Shown: positions 20,074-32,621, counted from the first letter of the stretch. The stretch: DNA of 64,000 nt from Tistlia sp040905785 (GCF_040905785.1 NZ_JBBDQW010000089.1:6072-70071), one strand, 5' to 3'. The notes: generated by a model from the letters alone, not told the origin. A program made the numbers and translations.

Positions 20074-21354
20074 CTAGAAGCCCAGCTGCCGGGGCAGCCA
20101 GAGTACGGTTTCGGGAACGAAGGTGATCAGGCCAAGGATGGCGATCAGCATCGCGAACATCGGCGCCAGCTCGAGCAGGACCCGGCTGATCGGCGCGCCG
20201 GCGATGCGCGCCGCGATGTAGAGGTTCAGCGCGACCGGCGGCGTGACCAGGCCGATCATCAGGTTGAAGACCATGATCAGCCCGAGGTGGGTCGGATCGA
20301 TGCCGAAGGCCTGGGCCAGCGGCATGAAGATCGGCACCAGAATGATCGTCGCCGGCGTCGAATCCAGGAACATGCCGGCCACCAGCAGGATCACGTTCAT
20401 CAGGAGCAGCGCGCCGATCTTGCTGTCGATGACCTCGGTCGCGAAGGTGGCGATCACGTCGTTTACCTGGAAGACGACGATCAGGTAGGCGAACAGGCTG
20501 CTCATCCCGACGATGATCATAACGTTGGCGGAATCCAGGGCGACTCGGCGCAAGGTCGAGGGCAACCCGCGCAGCTCGACGGCGCGATAGACCACGACGC
20601 TCAGGACAAGGGCGTAGACGACCAGCACGGCGCCCAGCTCGGTCACCGTGAACACGCCCCCGAAGATGCCGGCGACGAGGAACACGGGCATCATCAGCGA
20701 CCAGAAGCCGCGCTTCAGCCGGCCCGCCAGCTCGGGCCAGGGGCAGGGTGGCTGTGTCGGGAACCGGCGATAGCGCGCCAGGAGTGCGACGTACAGCAGC
20801 AGACAGCTGCCGAGCAGCAGGCCCGGCAGATAGCCGGCGACGAACAGCTTGATGATCGAGACCTTGGCGACCACCCCGTAGATCACGAGCGGGATGCTCG
20901 GCGGAATGATCGGACCGATGACGGCGGCGACGGCAGTCAGGGAGGCGGCAAAGGCGGGCGGGTAGCCCTCGCGCTTCATCGCCGGGATCAGCACGGAGCC
21001 GGTAGCGGTGGCGTCCGCGACCGACGAGCCCGAGATGCCGGCGAGGAAGATGTTGGTGCCGACGTTGACCAGCCCGAGCGAGCCACGGAAGCGGCCCAGC
21101 GTGCCGCTGAAGATGCTGATGATCCGGTGGGTGATGCCGCCGTCGTTCATCAGGGCCGCCGCCAGCAGGAAGAAGGGGACCGCGAGCAGCGGGAAGGAGT
21201 CCATCCCGTTCAGGATCTTCTGCGCGACGAGCAGGAGCGGCGGCCCGGGCCAGATCAGCATGACGACCAGGCTGCTCAGCCCCAGGGCGAAGGCGACAGG
21301 GATCGACAGGAGCACGAGTCCCAGGGTCAGCAGGCCCAGGGTCAGCAGGATCAT
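20074..21354 (-). CDS. dctM: TRAP transporter large permease (DctM)
   Basis: The DctM subunit (426 residues from the ATG at 21354) has about 12 hydrophobic segments and the typical patterns FFLLAAALMNDGGI, GASIADATATGS-like SSVADATATGSVLIPAM, and PPSIPLVIYG. It forms the ion-coupled channel with DctQ and takes substrate from DctP. An upstream in-frame start would add 14 non-hydrophobic residues overlapping dctQ, so I prefer the ATG directly before MILLTLGLLTLG. It sits 13 bp after dctQ. Confidence 0.93.
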   Translation of the reverse strand: MILLTLGLLTLGLVLLSIPVAFALGLSSLVVMLIWPGPPLLLVAQKILNGMDSFPLLAVPFFLLAAALMNDGGITHRIISIFSGTLGRFRGSLGLVNVGTNIFLAGISGSSVADATATGSVLIPAMKREGYPPAFAASLTAVAAVIGPIIPPSIPLVIYGVVAKVSIIKLFVAGYLPGLLLGSCLLLYVALLARYRRFPTQPPCPWPELAGRLKRGFWSLMMPVFLVAGIFGGVFTVTELGAVLVVYALVLSVVVYRAVELRGLPSTLRRVALDSANVMIIVGMSSLFAYLIVVFQVNDVIATFATEVIDSKIGALLLMNVILLVAGMFLDSTPATIILVPIFMPLAQAFGIDPTHLGLIMVFNLMIGLVTPPVALNLYIAARIAGAPISRVLLELAPMFAMLIAILGLITFVPETVLWLPRQLGF

Positions 21355-21367
21355 CGGCAGGAATTCC

Positions 21368-21841
21368 CTAGGCGGAAGGTGCGGGGGGGCCGGCAATCAG
21401 ACGCTCGGCCAGGAAGAAGAGTGACAACAGTGCGCCGACCGGAGCGGCTAGGTAGAGCAGGCTGGACGGCAGTCCGGTCGCGGGGGCGATCTGGCCCGAG
21501 ACGACATCCATCAGCCTGATGCCCTGCCAGACGAGTATGACGAGCAAGGGGACGGCCAGCAGGCCGGCCAAGCCCTGCAGGAGCGCGCGAACCCGCTCCG
21601 GCAGGGCCGCGGCGACGGTCTCCACCGCGATCATCTCACCGTGGCGAAGCAGCAGCGGCAGGCCGAGGAAGGACAGCCAAATGAAGCTGTAGCGGGCTGC
21701 CTCCTCGGGCCATACCAGCGGCTCGTTCAGGACGTAGCGCCAGAAGACCTGGGCGAAGATCGCCACGACGATGACCGTCAGCAGCAGTGCCAGGGCCGCG
21801 CCGACGACCATTGCGATCGCATCCGCGGTACGCCTGAACAT
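21368..21841 (-). CDS. dctQ: TRAP transporter small permease (DctQ)
   Basis: This 157-residue DctQ subunit has four hydrophobic helices and the characteristic FAQVFWRYVLNEPLVWPEE segment after the first helix. It holds the DctM permease and contributes to docking of the binding protein. The start at 21841 (MFRRTADAIAM) is 11 bp after dctP. A longer frame exists upstream, but it overlaps dctP out of frame and is not coding. Confidence 0.92.
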   Translation of the reverse strand: MFRRTADAIAMVVGAALALLLTVIVVAIFAQVFWRYVLNEPLVWPEEAARYSFIWLSFLGLPLLLRHGEMIAVETVAAALPERVRALLQGLAGLLAVPLLVILVWQGIRLMDVVSGQIAPATGLPSSLLYLAAPVGALLSLFFLAERLIAGPPAPSA

Positions 21842-21852
21842 CGGTTCCGGCC

Positions 21853-22821
21853 TCAGTCGCGGGCTCGGATCTTTTCGACCCAGGGCGCGATCGCCGGGTC
21901 GATCTCGGCGGTTGCGGCGCGGGCCATGAAGCCGCTGAGGTCGGGCTCGATGACCTCCATGCCCTTGGCCTCCAGCTCGTCGAGCATCTTCGTCTCGCTC
22001 TCGCGCGTGAACTCGCGGTACCAGTCGGAGCTTGTGCGCGCGGCCGTGCGGATCGCCTCGCGGATCTCCTCCGACTGCTCGCCGTACCACTCCTCATTGA
22101 AGATGAAGCCCATGGTCTCGGCCATGTGGTTGGTCAGGATCAGGTACTCGCAGACCTCGTCGAAGTGGTGGTCGTAGATCACCACGATCGGGTTCTCCTG
22201 GCCTTCCACCACACCCTGCTGGATGGCGGTGTAGACCTCCTCGAAGGCGATGGGGGTGGGGCGGGCGCCGAGCGCCTCCCAGGCCGTGACGTAGGCCGGG
22301 ATGGCGGGTGCCCGGATCTTCATGCCGTCCAGGTCCTCGACCTTCTCGACCTTGCTGTTGACGGTCATCTGGCGGAAGCCCCGGAATGCCGGCCCGACGA
22401 CGCGGAAGCCGGATTCCTCGGCCACGGCGTCGAGCAGGTCCTCGCCGAGGTCGCTGCGCCAGACGTCGAAGAAGTGCTTCTCGCTCTTGTAGAGGTAGGC
22501 CACGGCCTCCAGGCCGGCGAGCGGGTGCCAGGGACCGATAACGCCCATGCTCTCGTAGAGGCCCTCGACGGCGCCGGCACGGATCTGCTCGAGCACCTCC
22601 TTGTAGGTGCCGAGCTGCGAGCTCGGGAAGATCTTCACCTCAACGGCGCCGTCCGTCAGCTCGCTCAGGCGCTCGCTGAAGCGTTCGACCGCGATGTAGT
22701 CGGCACCGCCGGCCGGGGCCGTGGTGGCGATGCGAACCGTCTCGGACTGTGCGCCCGCTGGCGCGCCGGCGAGCAGTACGCCGACGGCCGCGGCACCGAA
22801 CCAAACCTTGTAGCCTGTCAT
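21853..22821 (-). CDS. dctP: TRAP transporter substrate-binding protein (DctP)
   Basis: This 322-residue periplasmic binding protein has a signal peptide (about 1-24, ending near AGAPAGAQS). Typical DctP features follow: FPSSQLGTYKEVLEQI, LDGMKIRAP with the substrate-carboxylate-binding Arg, and AIQQGVVEGQENP. The Arg suggests an organic acid ligand, but identity is open. The start is 2 bp after the GntR gene stop with a good Shine-Dalgarno (GAGAGGGT), so regulator and transporter form one transcript. Confidence 0.93.
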   Translation of the reverse strand: MTGYKVWFGAAAVGVLLAGAPAGAQSETVRIATTAPAGGADYIAVERFSERLSELTDGAVEVKIFPSSQLGTYKEVLEQIRAGAVEGLYESMGVIGPWHPLAGLEAVAYLYKSEKHFFDVWRSDLGEDLLDAVAEESGFRVVGPAFRGFRQMTVNSKVEKVEDLDGMKIRAPAIPAYVTAWEALGARPTPIAFEEVYTAIQQGVVEGQENPIVVIYDHHFDEVCEYLILTNHMAETMGFIFNEEWYGEQSEEIREAIRTAARTSSDWYREFTRESETKMLDELEAKGMEVIEPDLSGFMARAATAEIDPAIAPWVEKIRARD

Positions 22822-22823
22822 CG

Positions 22824-23582
22824 TTACCCTCTCTTTCTTTGTGAAGTGACCGGCGCTGGCTCTCGCACTGCCCCTGCCGGCTGCTCCGGGAGTCCGGAAT
22901 TCGTCTTCGCGACGCGGGCGATCAGCTGCTGCGCGTCATTCTCGTTCTGCCCGGCGGCGATCGCCGCGGCGCTCTCGGCGTCGCCGGCAGCGATCGCCTC
23001 CGCCAGCGGCTCGTGCAGCGGCAACATGTGGCTGAGGTCGGGGTGGGTCGGATCGGTCAGCACCATGAACAGTCGCGTCTGCCCCTCCAGCACGGCATAG
23101 GTCTGCTGCAGGCGCTCGTGCCCCGACAGGCGCATGACCAGGCGGTGAAATCCGTAGTCCAACTCGACGGCGCGGTTGCGGTCGCCGGTCTCGACAGCCG
23201 CGCGCATCTCGCCAATCAGCTCCCGGAGCGCCCGGCGCCCCTCGTCGTCGATGCGCCGCGCCGCCAGCACCGAGGCCATGGTCTCCAGGGAATCGCGGAG
23301 GGTGGCGATCTCCCAGATGTCCTCCGCGGTGAGCTGGCGGACGAAGACGCCGCGGTTCGGGCGGTATTCGACCAGCCCCTCGTCATGCAGCCGGCGGAAG
23401 GCGGCGCGCAGGGTGCCGCGGCTGACCTGCAGCCGCTCGGCGAGCACCGTCTCCACCAGATGGCTGCCGGCTCCGAGTTTTCCGGAAAGTATCAGTTCGC
23501 GCAGGCAGTCGGCCGCCTCCACGTCGAGCCCGCGGGGCGACAGGGAAGGCAGGACCGAGAGCCAGGGTGCCGTGACAGCCAA
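22824..23582 (-). CDS. GntR-family (FCD) transcriptional regulator of the TRAP operon
   Basis: This 252-residue protein has an N-terminal winged helix (about 25-80: LVETVLAERLQVSRGTLRAA then EGLVEYRPNRGVFVR) and an all-helical FCD effector domain (about 85-220). In such domains Asp and His side chains bind a metal or carboxylate ligand; LDYGFHRLV and the later HEPLAEAI fit this. It is the first gene of the operon and probably autoregulates through the palindrome at 23638-23651. The start codon is TTG; no ATG or GTG precedes the DNA-binding domain at a better position, although a GTG about 20 codons downstream is possible. Confidence 0.88.
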   Translation of the reverse strand: MAVTAPWLSVLPSLSPRGLDVEAADCLRELILSGKLGAGSHLVETVLAERLQVSRGTLRAAFRRLHDEGLVEYRPNRGVFVRQLTAEDIWEIATLRDSLETMASVLAARRIDDEGRRALRELIGEMRAAVETGDRNRAVELDYGFHRLVMRLSGHERLQQTYAVLEGQTRLFMVLTDPTHPDLSHMLPLHEPLAEAIAAGDAESAAAIAAGQNENDAQQLIARVAKTNSGLPEQPAGAVREPAPVTSQRKRG

Positions 23583-23617
23583 GTCTGTTCGCTCCCGGCC
23601 ATTGCATCTTGACAGCA

Positions 23618-23651
23618 GGATGAGGCGCGGCGCCCAAGATTGTCAACAATC
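23618..23651 (-). promoter_or_regulatory. Promoter and GntR-type operator of the TRAP operon
   Basis: A perfect palindrome GATTGT-CA-ACAATC lies at 23638-23651. On the minus strand it contains a consensus -35, TTGACA (23646-23641), with a weak -10 TCATCC (23623-23618) 17 bp further on. Binding there would block RNA polymerase. This fits autorepression by the GntR protein whose gene begins 36 bp downstream of the -10. Confidence 0.6.
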
Positions 23652-23796
23652 AGCAATCTGCGGCGCGGGCGGCCGCCCTGTCGCCACCCGTCATCCCGGA
23701 CGCTAAGGCGAGCCCGAGAGCCGCAGGTGATCGGGGTGCGAGCCTTGCGATCCGGGATCCAGCGGCGCCGCCGGACGCCTCAGCGCGGCACCGAGG

Positions 23797-23829
23797 CAAG
23801 TCGGGGGCAATTCGGGGGCAATTTGGGGG
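23797..23829. repeat. Three tandem 11-bp repeats upstream of proS
   Basis: Three consecutive units, CAAGTCGGGGG, CAATTCGGGGG and CAATTTGGGGG, lie 81 bp before the proS start in the 327-bp divergent region 23583-23909. The period is near one helical turn, which would place a protein-binding site on one DNA face. The rest of this region holds the GntR promoter and no gene. Confidence 0.7.
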
Positions 23830-23909
23830 CTGCGGCTCGGGCATTCCCACGCGCGCGCAATGCGGCTAGTGTCCGGCCGCCATTTCCGCCAGCTCCGCCA
23901 GAGGACCCG

Positions 23910-25238
23910 ATGCGCCGCTCCCGCTTCTTCCTGCCGACCTTGCGCGACAATCCCAAGGAGGCGGAGATCGTCTCGCACCGGCTGATGCTGCGTTCGGGCA
24001 TGGTCCGCCAAGCCTCGGCCGGCATCTATTCCTGGCTGCCGATGGGCCTGCGGGTGCTCAAGAACATCGAGCGCATCGTGCGCGAGGAGCAGGACCGCGC
24101 CGGCAACCAGGAGGTCCTGATGCCGACGATCCAGTCGGCCGACCTCTGGGTCCAGTCCGGGCGCTACGACGACTACGGGCCGGAGATGCTGCGCATCAAG
24201 GACCGCCACGAGCGCGACATGCTCTACGGCCCGACCAACGAGGAGCTGATCACCGACATCTTCGCGGGCGCGGTCCGGAGCTACCGCGAGCTGCCGCAGA
24301 AGCTCTACCACATCCAGTGGAAGTTCCGGGACGAGGTGCGCCCGCGCTTCGGCGTCATGCGCGGCCGCGAGTTCCTTATGAAGGACGCCTACTCCTTCGA
24401 CCTCGACTACGAGTCGGCCCGGCGCGCCTACCAGGTGCAGTTCGTCACCTACCTGCGCACCTTCGCGCGCATGGGCCTGCGCGCCATCCCGATGGAGGCC
24501 GACACCGGCCCGATCGGCGGCGACCTCAGCCACGAGTTCATCATCCTGGCCGAGACCGGCGAGTCCGAGGTCTTCTGCGACCGCACCTTCCTGGACTACG
24601 ACCTGCTCGGCCGCGAGATCGACTTCGCCGACGCCGAGGCGGTCGGCGCCATCGTCGAGGACTTTACCCGGCTCTACGCGCGCACCGACGAGAAGCACGA
24701 CCAGGCGGCCTTCGAGGACAGCGTGCCGGAGGCGCGGCGCTACCAGGGCCGCGGCATCGAGGTCGGCCACATCTTCTACTTCGGCACCAAGTACTCCAAG
24801 CCGCTGGGCGCGCGCGTGGCGACCGCCGAGGGCGGCGAGGCCGAGGTCCACATGGGCTCCTACGGCATCGGCGTCTCGCGCCTGGCAGGCGCCATCATCG
24901 AGGCCAGCCACGACGAGGCCGGCATCGTCTGGCCCGAGGCGGTGGCGCCCTTCCGGGTCGGCCTGATCAACCTCAAGGCCGGCGACGCCGAGTGCGACGC
25001 CGCCTGCGAGGCGGCCTACGGAAAGCTCGCGGCGGCCGGCGTCGAGACGCTCTACGACGACACCGAGGAGCGCGCCGGCGCCAAGTTCGCCGAGATGGAC
25101 CTGATCGGCCTGCCCTGGCAGCTGATCCTGGGGCCGCGCGGCCTGAAGAACGGCCTGGTCGAGCTGAAGCGGCGGGCGAGCGGCGAGCGCGAGGAGCTCT
25201 CGCTCGAGTCGGCGCTCGCCCGGCTGACCACCGGTTAG
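23910..25238 (+). CDS. proS: Prolyl-tRNA synthetase (short alphaproteobacterial type)
   Basis: This 442-residue class II synthetase charges tRNA-Pro. Motif 2 (KFRDEVRPRFGVMRGREFLMKD region) and motif 3 (GSYGIGVSRL) are visible, and a C-terminal anticodon-binding domain follows. At 442 residues it lacks the roughly 180-residue editing insertion found in the E. coli enzyme, as usual for the alphaproteobacterial form, where mischarged Ala-tRNA-Pro is cleared by a free-standing editing protein. The ATG at 23910 has AGAGGA upstream. A longer in-frame extension exists but has no family counterpart. Next gene is lolC, 9 bp downstream. Confidence 0.96.
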   Translation: MRRSRFFLPTLRDNPKEAEIVSHRLMLRSGMVRQASAGIYSWLPMGLRVLKNIERIVREEQDRAGNQEVLMPTIQSADLWVQSGRYDDYGPEMLRIKDRHERDMLYGPTNEELITDIFAGAVRSYRELPQKLYHIQWKFRDEVRPRFGVMRGREFLMKDAYSFDLDYESARRAYQVQFVTYLRTFARMGLRAIPMEADTGPIGGDLSHEFIILAETGESEVFCDRTFLDYDLLGREIDFADAEAVGAIVEDFTRLYARTDEKHDQAAFEDSVPEARRYQGRGIEVGHIFYFGTKYSKPLGARVATAEGGEAEVHMGSYGIGVSRLAGAIIEASHDEAGIVWPEAVAPFRVGLINLKAGDAECDAACEAAYGKLAAAGVETLYDDTEERAGAKFAEMDLIGLPWQLILGPRGLKNGLVELKRRASGEREELSLESALARLTTG

Positions 25239-25247
25239 GGCAGGATC

Positions 25248-26487
25248 ATGGTGTTCGGCGCCTTCGAGCGCATGATGGCGCTGCGCTACCTGCGCTCGCG
25301 GCGCCAGGAGAGCTTCATCTCGGTGATCGCCGCCTTCTCGTTGCTCGGCATCGCGCTCGGCGTCGCGACCCTGATCATCGTCATGGCCGTGATGAACGGC
25401 TTCCGCCAGGAGCTGCTGAGCCGGATCCTCGGCATCAACGGCCACCTCACGGTCTACGGCGCCGGCGAGGGCATCGAGCACTACGACGACTTGGCCGAGC
25501 AGCTGAGGCAGATCGCCGGCGTCCGCCTGGTCGTGCCGCAGATCCAGGAGCAGGTCATCGTCACCGCCGGCGAGCGCGCGCGCGGCGCCGTGGTGCGCGG
25601 CCTGGAACCGGCGGCGCTGCTGGAGCGCCGGCTGATCGCCGACAGCGTCGAGACCGGCGCCGCCGAGCGCTTCCGCGCCGGCGAGGGCCTGTTGCTCGGC
25701 AACCGCCTGGCCCAGACCATGGGCCGCTATCCCGGCGACACGATCAGCCTGCTCAGTCCCCAGGGCAACACCACCGTGATCGGCAGCATGCCGCGGGTGA
25801 AGACCTATCCGGTCGCGGGCACCTTCAACGTCGGCATGTACGAGTACGATTCCAGCTTCGTGTACCTGCCGCTCGAGCAGGCGCAGCTGTTCTTCCGGCT
25901 GCCCGACAAGGTCAACGCCGTCGAGCTCTTCCTCGACAATCCCGACCGCGTCCGGGAGGTCGCGGCGGAGGCCGGCAAGTTCGTGCCGGCGAGCTACCGG
26001 ATGGTCGACTGGCAGGGCGCCAACGCCAGCTTCTTCAACGCGATCCAGGTCGAGCGGAACGTCATGTTCCTGATCCTGTCGCTGATCATCCTGGTCGCCG
26101 CCTTCAACATCCTGTCGGGCCAGTACATGCTGGTGAAGGGCAAGGGGCGGGACATCGCGATCCTGCGCACCATGGGCGCCCGGCGCGGCATGATCCTGCG
26201 CGTCTTCTTCATGAGCGGCGCCTCGATCGGCCTGATCGGCACCCTCGCCGGGGTCGTGCTCGGCATCCTCTTCACCGACCACATCGCGACCCTGCAGCAC
26301 TGGGTCGAGGCGCTGGCCGGGACGCGCGTCTTCGATCCCGAAATCTACTTCCTGACCAACCTGCCGGCCGAGCGCGATCCCCTCGAGGTGCTGCAGGTCG
26401 TCGGCATGGCCTTGGCGATCTCCTTCCTGGCGCCGCTGCTGCCGGCCTGGCAGGCGGCCCGGCTCGATCCGGTCGAGGCGCTGCGCT

Positions 26488-26495
<8 letters not shown>
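25248..26495 (+). CDS. lolC: Lipoprotein-releasing ABC permease (LolC/E family)
   Basis: This 415-residue permease extracts lipoproteins from the inner membrane for LolA. It has one N-terminal transmembrane helix (ISVIAAFSLLGIALGVATLI), a large periplasmic domain (about 70-260), and three C-terminal helices. The pattern RYLRSRRQESFISV at the N-terminus and ILRTMGARRGMILRVFF near 305 are characteristic. Only one permease gene lies here, so a LolC homodimer with LolD is likely. It overlaps lolD by 8 bp. Confidence 0.95.
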
Positions 26496-27197
<702 letters not shown>

Positions 27198-27201
<4 letters not shown>

Positions 27202-27737
27202 GGGCACTCGGCAGGAGGTCCCTGGGCAGGAGGTCCCTGGGCGGGAGGTCCCTGGGCAGGAGGGCCCTGGGCAGGAGCGGGCTGGCCGGCCTGCTGCTCG
27301 GCCTCGCGCTGCTGGCGGTGCCGGCCGGCGGCGCGGCGGCGCAGGAGGTCGAGGCGGCAGAGTTCGAGTGCCTCGCCCTCAACGTCTACTTCGAGGCCGG
27401 CGGCGAGTCGCGGCTCGGCCGCCTCGCGGTCGCCTGGGTGACGCTCAACCGCTGGGCCGACGCCCGCTTTCCCGACAGCCTCTGCGGGGTCGTCCGGCAA
27501 GGCGGGGAGGCGCGCTGGCGCTGCCAGTTCCACTGGTGGTGCGACGGCAAGCCCGACGTGCCGACCAACCCCGCGCGCTGGGCCGACGCCGAGCAGGCGG
27601 CGCGCGACGCCCTGAGCGGCCGGCGCCCGGACCCGACCGGCGGCGCCCTGTTCTTCCATAACGGCCAGGCGCGGCCGAAGTGGCGCCACCACAAGACGGC
27701 CACGGCCGTGATCGGCAACCATACCTTCTATCGCTGA
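27198..27737 (+). CDS. SleB-family cell wall hydrolase, secreted
   Basis: This 179-residue protein has a very basic N-terminus made of pentapeptide repeats (RRSLG-type, residues 5-29), then a hydrophobic signal helix (LAGLLLGLALLAVPAGGAAA) and a Hydrolase_2/SleB domain. The domain shows ALNVYFEAGGES with the catalytic Glu and CQFHWWCDGKPD, both typical of SleB-like lytic transglycosylases or amidases that cut peptidoglycan. It overlaps lolD by 4 bp (ATGA). The 15-bp repeat array encodes the n-region of the signal peptide, which is unusual. Confidence 0.87.
27210..27284 (+). repeat. 15-bp minisatellite, five units, in the wall-hydrolase signal peptide
   Basis: Five consecutive 15-bp units of GGCAGGAGGTCCCTG type; units 3-5 carry a few substitutions. 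They are in frame and encode G-R-R-S-L pentapeptides. Copy-number change would keep the frame and alter the positive charge of the signal-peptide n-region. Confidence 0.9.
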
Positions 27738-27747
27738 GGTGGGGGCT

Positions 27748-27760
27748 GGGGGGGGGGGGG
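27748..27760. repeat. Run of 13 G in the wall hydrolase-dnaE gap
   Basis: A homopolymer of 13 G follows the wall-hydrolase stop by 10 bp, in the 113-bp gap before dnaE. A short GC-rich inverted sequence (GGCCTC-GCAT-GAGG) follows and may end the upstream transcript. The run lies outside the coding frames. Confidence 0.85.
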
Positions 27761-27786
27761 CCTCGCATGAGGGGCCGCCCCCGCGG

Positions 27787-27795
27787 CTATCCACA
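27787..27795. promoter_or_regulatory. DnaA-box-like 9-mer upstream of dnaE
   Basis: CTATCCACA differs from the DnaA-box consensus TTATCCACA at one base and lies 55 bp before the dnaE start. A single 9-mer with a mismatch can occur by chance. Confidence 0.3.
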
Positions 27796-27850
27796 GCCCT
27801 GCGGCGCTTGAGCCGGTGACGGACTCGGCCGGGCCGTGGAGAATGGCGCG

Positions 27851-31431
<3,581 letters not shown>

Positions 31432-31432
<1 letters not shown>

Positions 31433-31461
31433 GCGGGCCGGAGCCTCGCGCGAGGCCCGCC
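31432..31461 (+). terminator. Possible dnaE terminator hairpin
   Basis: Beginning at the last base of the dnaE stop codon, GGCGGG pairs with CCCGCC around an inner perfect hairpin GCCTCG-CG-CGAGGC. A pyrimidine-rich stretch (TCTTCCTCCTT) follows, but not a true U-tract. Confidence 0.45.
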
Positions 31462-31479
31462 CTGCGGCCCTCTTCCTCC

Positions 31480-31508
31480 TTGCAATCCGGCCGCTTCGGC
31501 GCTATCTC
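31480..31508 (+). promoter_or_regulatory. Sigma70-type promoter of rpsB-tsf
   Basis: TTGCAA (31480-31485) and TATCTC (31503-31508) are 17 bp apart. The predicted start near 31515 gives a leader of about 140 bases before rpsB, long enough for a regulatory structure. Confidence 0.5.
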
Positions 31509-31592
31509 CCGCGCGTCAATCTGTAACCCCACACGCGGGCCAGCGACGGCCACGGCCTTTTCAGGCTGCGGTCGCGACCGGTGTCGAGCCCT

Positions 31593-31610
31593 GGCGGACC
31601 CTCGTCCGCC
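31593..31610 (+). promoter_or_regulatory. Leader hairpin upstream of rpsB
   Basis: GGCGGAC-CCTC-GTCCGCC forms a perfect 7-bp stem in the predicted rpsB leader, inside a weaker outer pairing (AGCCCT with AAGGGC). S2 is known to autoregulate rpsB-tsf through the leader in E. coli; whether this hairpin is the site here is inference. Confidence 0.35.
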
Positions 31611-31654
31611 CTCGATCAAGGGCCCGCGGAGGCAGAACCGGAGACTAGAAAGAC

Positions 31655-32593
31655 ATGGCTCTTCCCGATTTCACCATGCGCCAGCTGCTCGAGGCCGGCG
31701 TCCACTTCGGCCACACCACGCGGCGCTGGAACCCGAAGATGCAGCCGTTCCTGTTCGGCGAGCGCAACGGCGTCCACATCATCGACCTGGAGCAGACGGT
31801 GCCGCTGCTCCACCAGGCCCTGAACACCGTGCGCGGCGTTGTCGCCGGCGGCGGCCGGGTGCTGTTCGTCGGCACCAAGCGCCAGGCCAGCGAGATCGTC
31901 GCCGAGGGCGCCAAGCGCTGCGGCCAGTACTACGTCAACCACCGCTGGCTCGGCGGCATGCTGACCAACTGGAAGACCATCTCGCACTCGATCCGGCGCC
32001 TGAAGACGCTGGAGGAGCAGCTCGGCCAGGAGACCACCGGCCTGACCAAGAAGGAGCTGCTCGGCCTGACCCGCGAGCGCGACAAGCTGGAGCTGTCGCT
32101 CGGCGGCATCAAGGACATGGGCGGCCTGCCGGACATGCTCTTCGTCATCGACACCAACAAGGAGCAGCTTGCGGTCACCGAGGCCAACAAGCTCGGCATC
32201 CCGGTCATCGCGGTGCTCGACTCCAACTCCGATCCCGACGGCATCGCCTTCCCGATCCCGGGCAACGACGACGCGATCCGGGCGATCACGACCTACTGCG
32301 ACCTGGTCTCCGGCGCCGTGCTCGACGGGCTGCAGGAAGAGGCGAGCGGCAGCGGCCGCGACATCGGCGCCGCGGCCGAGGCACCGGTCGAGACCGCGCT
32401 CGCCCCTGAGCCTGCCGCAGCCCCGGAAGCCGCGCCTGCGGAAGCCGCGACCGCTGAATCCGCGCCTGCTGCGACCCCGGCCGAGCAGCCGGCTGCCGAG
32501 CCCCAGGCTGCCGAGCCCCAGGCGGCCGAGCCCAAGGCCGCCGAAGCCGAGACTGCCGAGAGCAAGCCCAGCGACCAGGGCGCGTCGGCCTAG
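31655..32593 (+). CDS. rpsB: 30S ribosomal protein S2
   Basis: This 312-residue S2 has the conserved body (residues 1-230: MRQLLEAGVHFGHTTRRWNPKM at the start, then RWLGGMLTNWKTI and PVIAVLDSNSDPDGIAFPIPGND) needed for 30S assembly and S1 binding. A tail of about 75 residues rich in Ala, Glu and Pro follows, absent from E. coli S2 (241 residues). Part of the tail is encoded by 15-bp repeats. First gene of the rpsB-tsf unit; tsf follows after a 93-bp gap with a strong hairpin. Confidence 0.97.
   Translation: MALPDFTMRQLLEAGVHFGHTTRRWNPKMQPFLFGERNGVHIIDLEQTVPLLHQALNTVRGVVAGGGRVLFVGTKRQASEIVAEGAKRCGQYYVNHRWLGGMLTNWKTISHSIRRLKTLEEQLGQETTGLTKKELLGLTRERDKLELSLGGIKDMGGLPDMLFVIDTNKEQLAVTEANKLGIPVIAVLDSNSDPDGIAFPIPGNDDAIRAITTYCDLVSGAVLDGLQEEASGSGRDIGAAAEAPVETALAPEPAAAPEAAPAEAATAESAPAATPAEQPAAEPQAAEPQAAEPKAAEAETAESKPSDQGASA
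32492..32551 (+). repeat. 15-bp repeats in the rpsB tail, four units
   Basis: Two identical units GCTGCCGAGCCCCAG are followed by two diverged units, in frame from codon 280, encoding A-A-E-P-Q/K-like pentapeptides in the acidic S2 tail. Confidence 0.88.
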
Positions 32594-32603
32594 GCGATCG
32601 GCC

Positions 32604-32621
32604 GGCCGCCCTCGGGCGGCC
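32604..32621 (+). terminator. Strong hairpin between rpsB and tsf
   Basis: GGCCGCCC-TC-GGGCGGCC is a perfect 8-bp inverted repeat with a 2-base nominal loop, 11 bp after the rpsB stop. No U-tract follows, so it more likely attenuates or stabilises the transcript than ends it completely. Confidence 0.5.

Noticed and set aside
23640..23909. N-terminal extension of ProS by 90 codons
   Set aside because: It has no counterpart in the family, covers the GntR promoter and the 11-bp repeats, and a good ribosome-binding site precedes the ATG at 23910.
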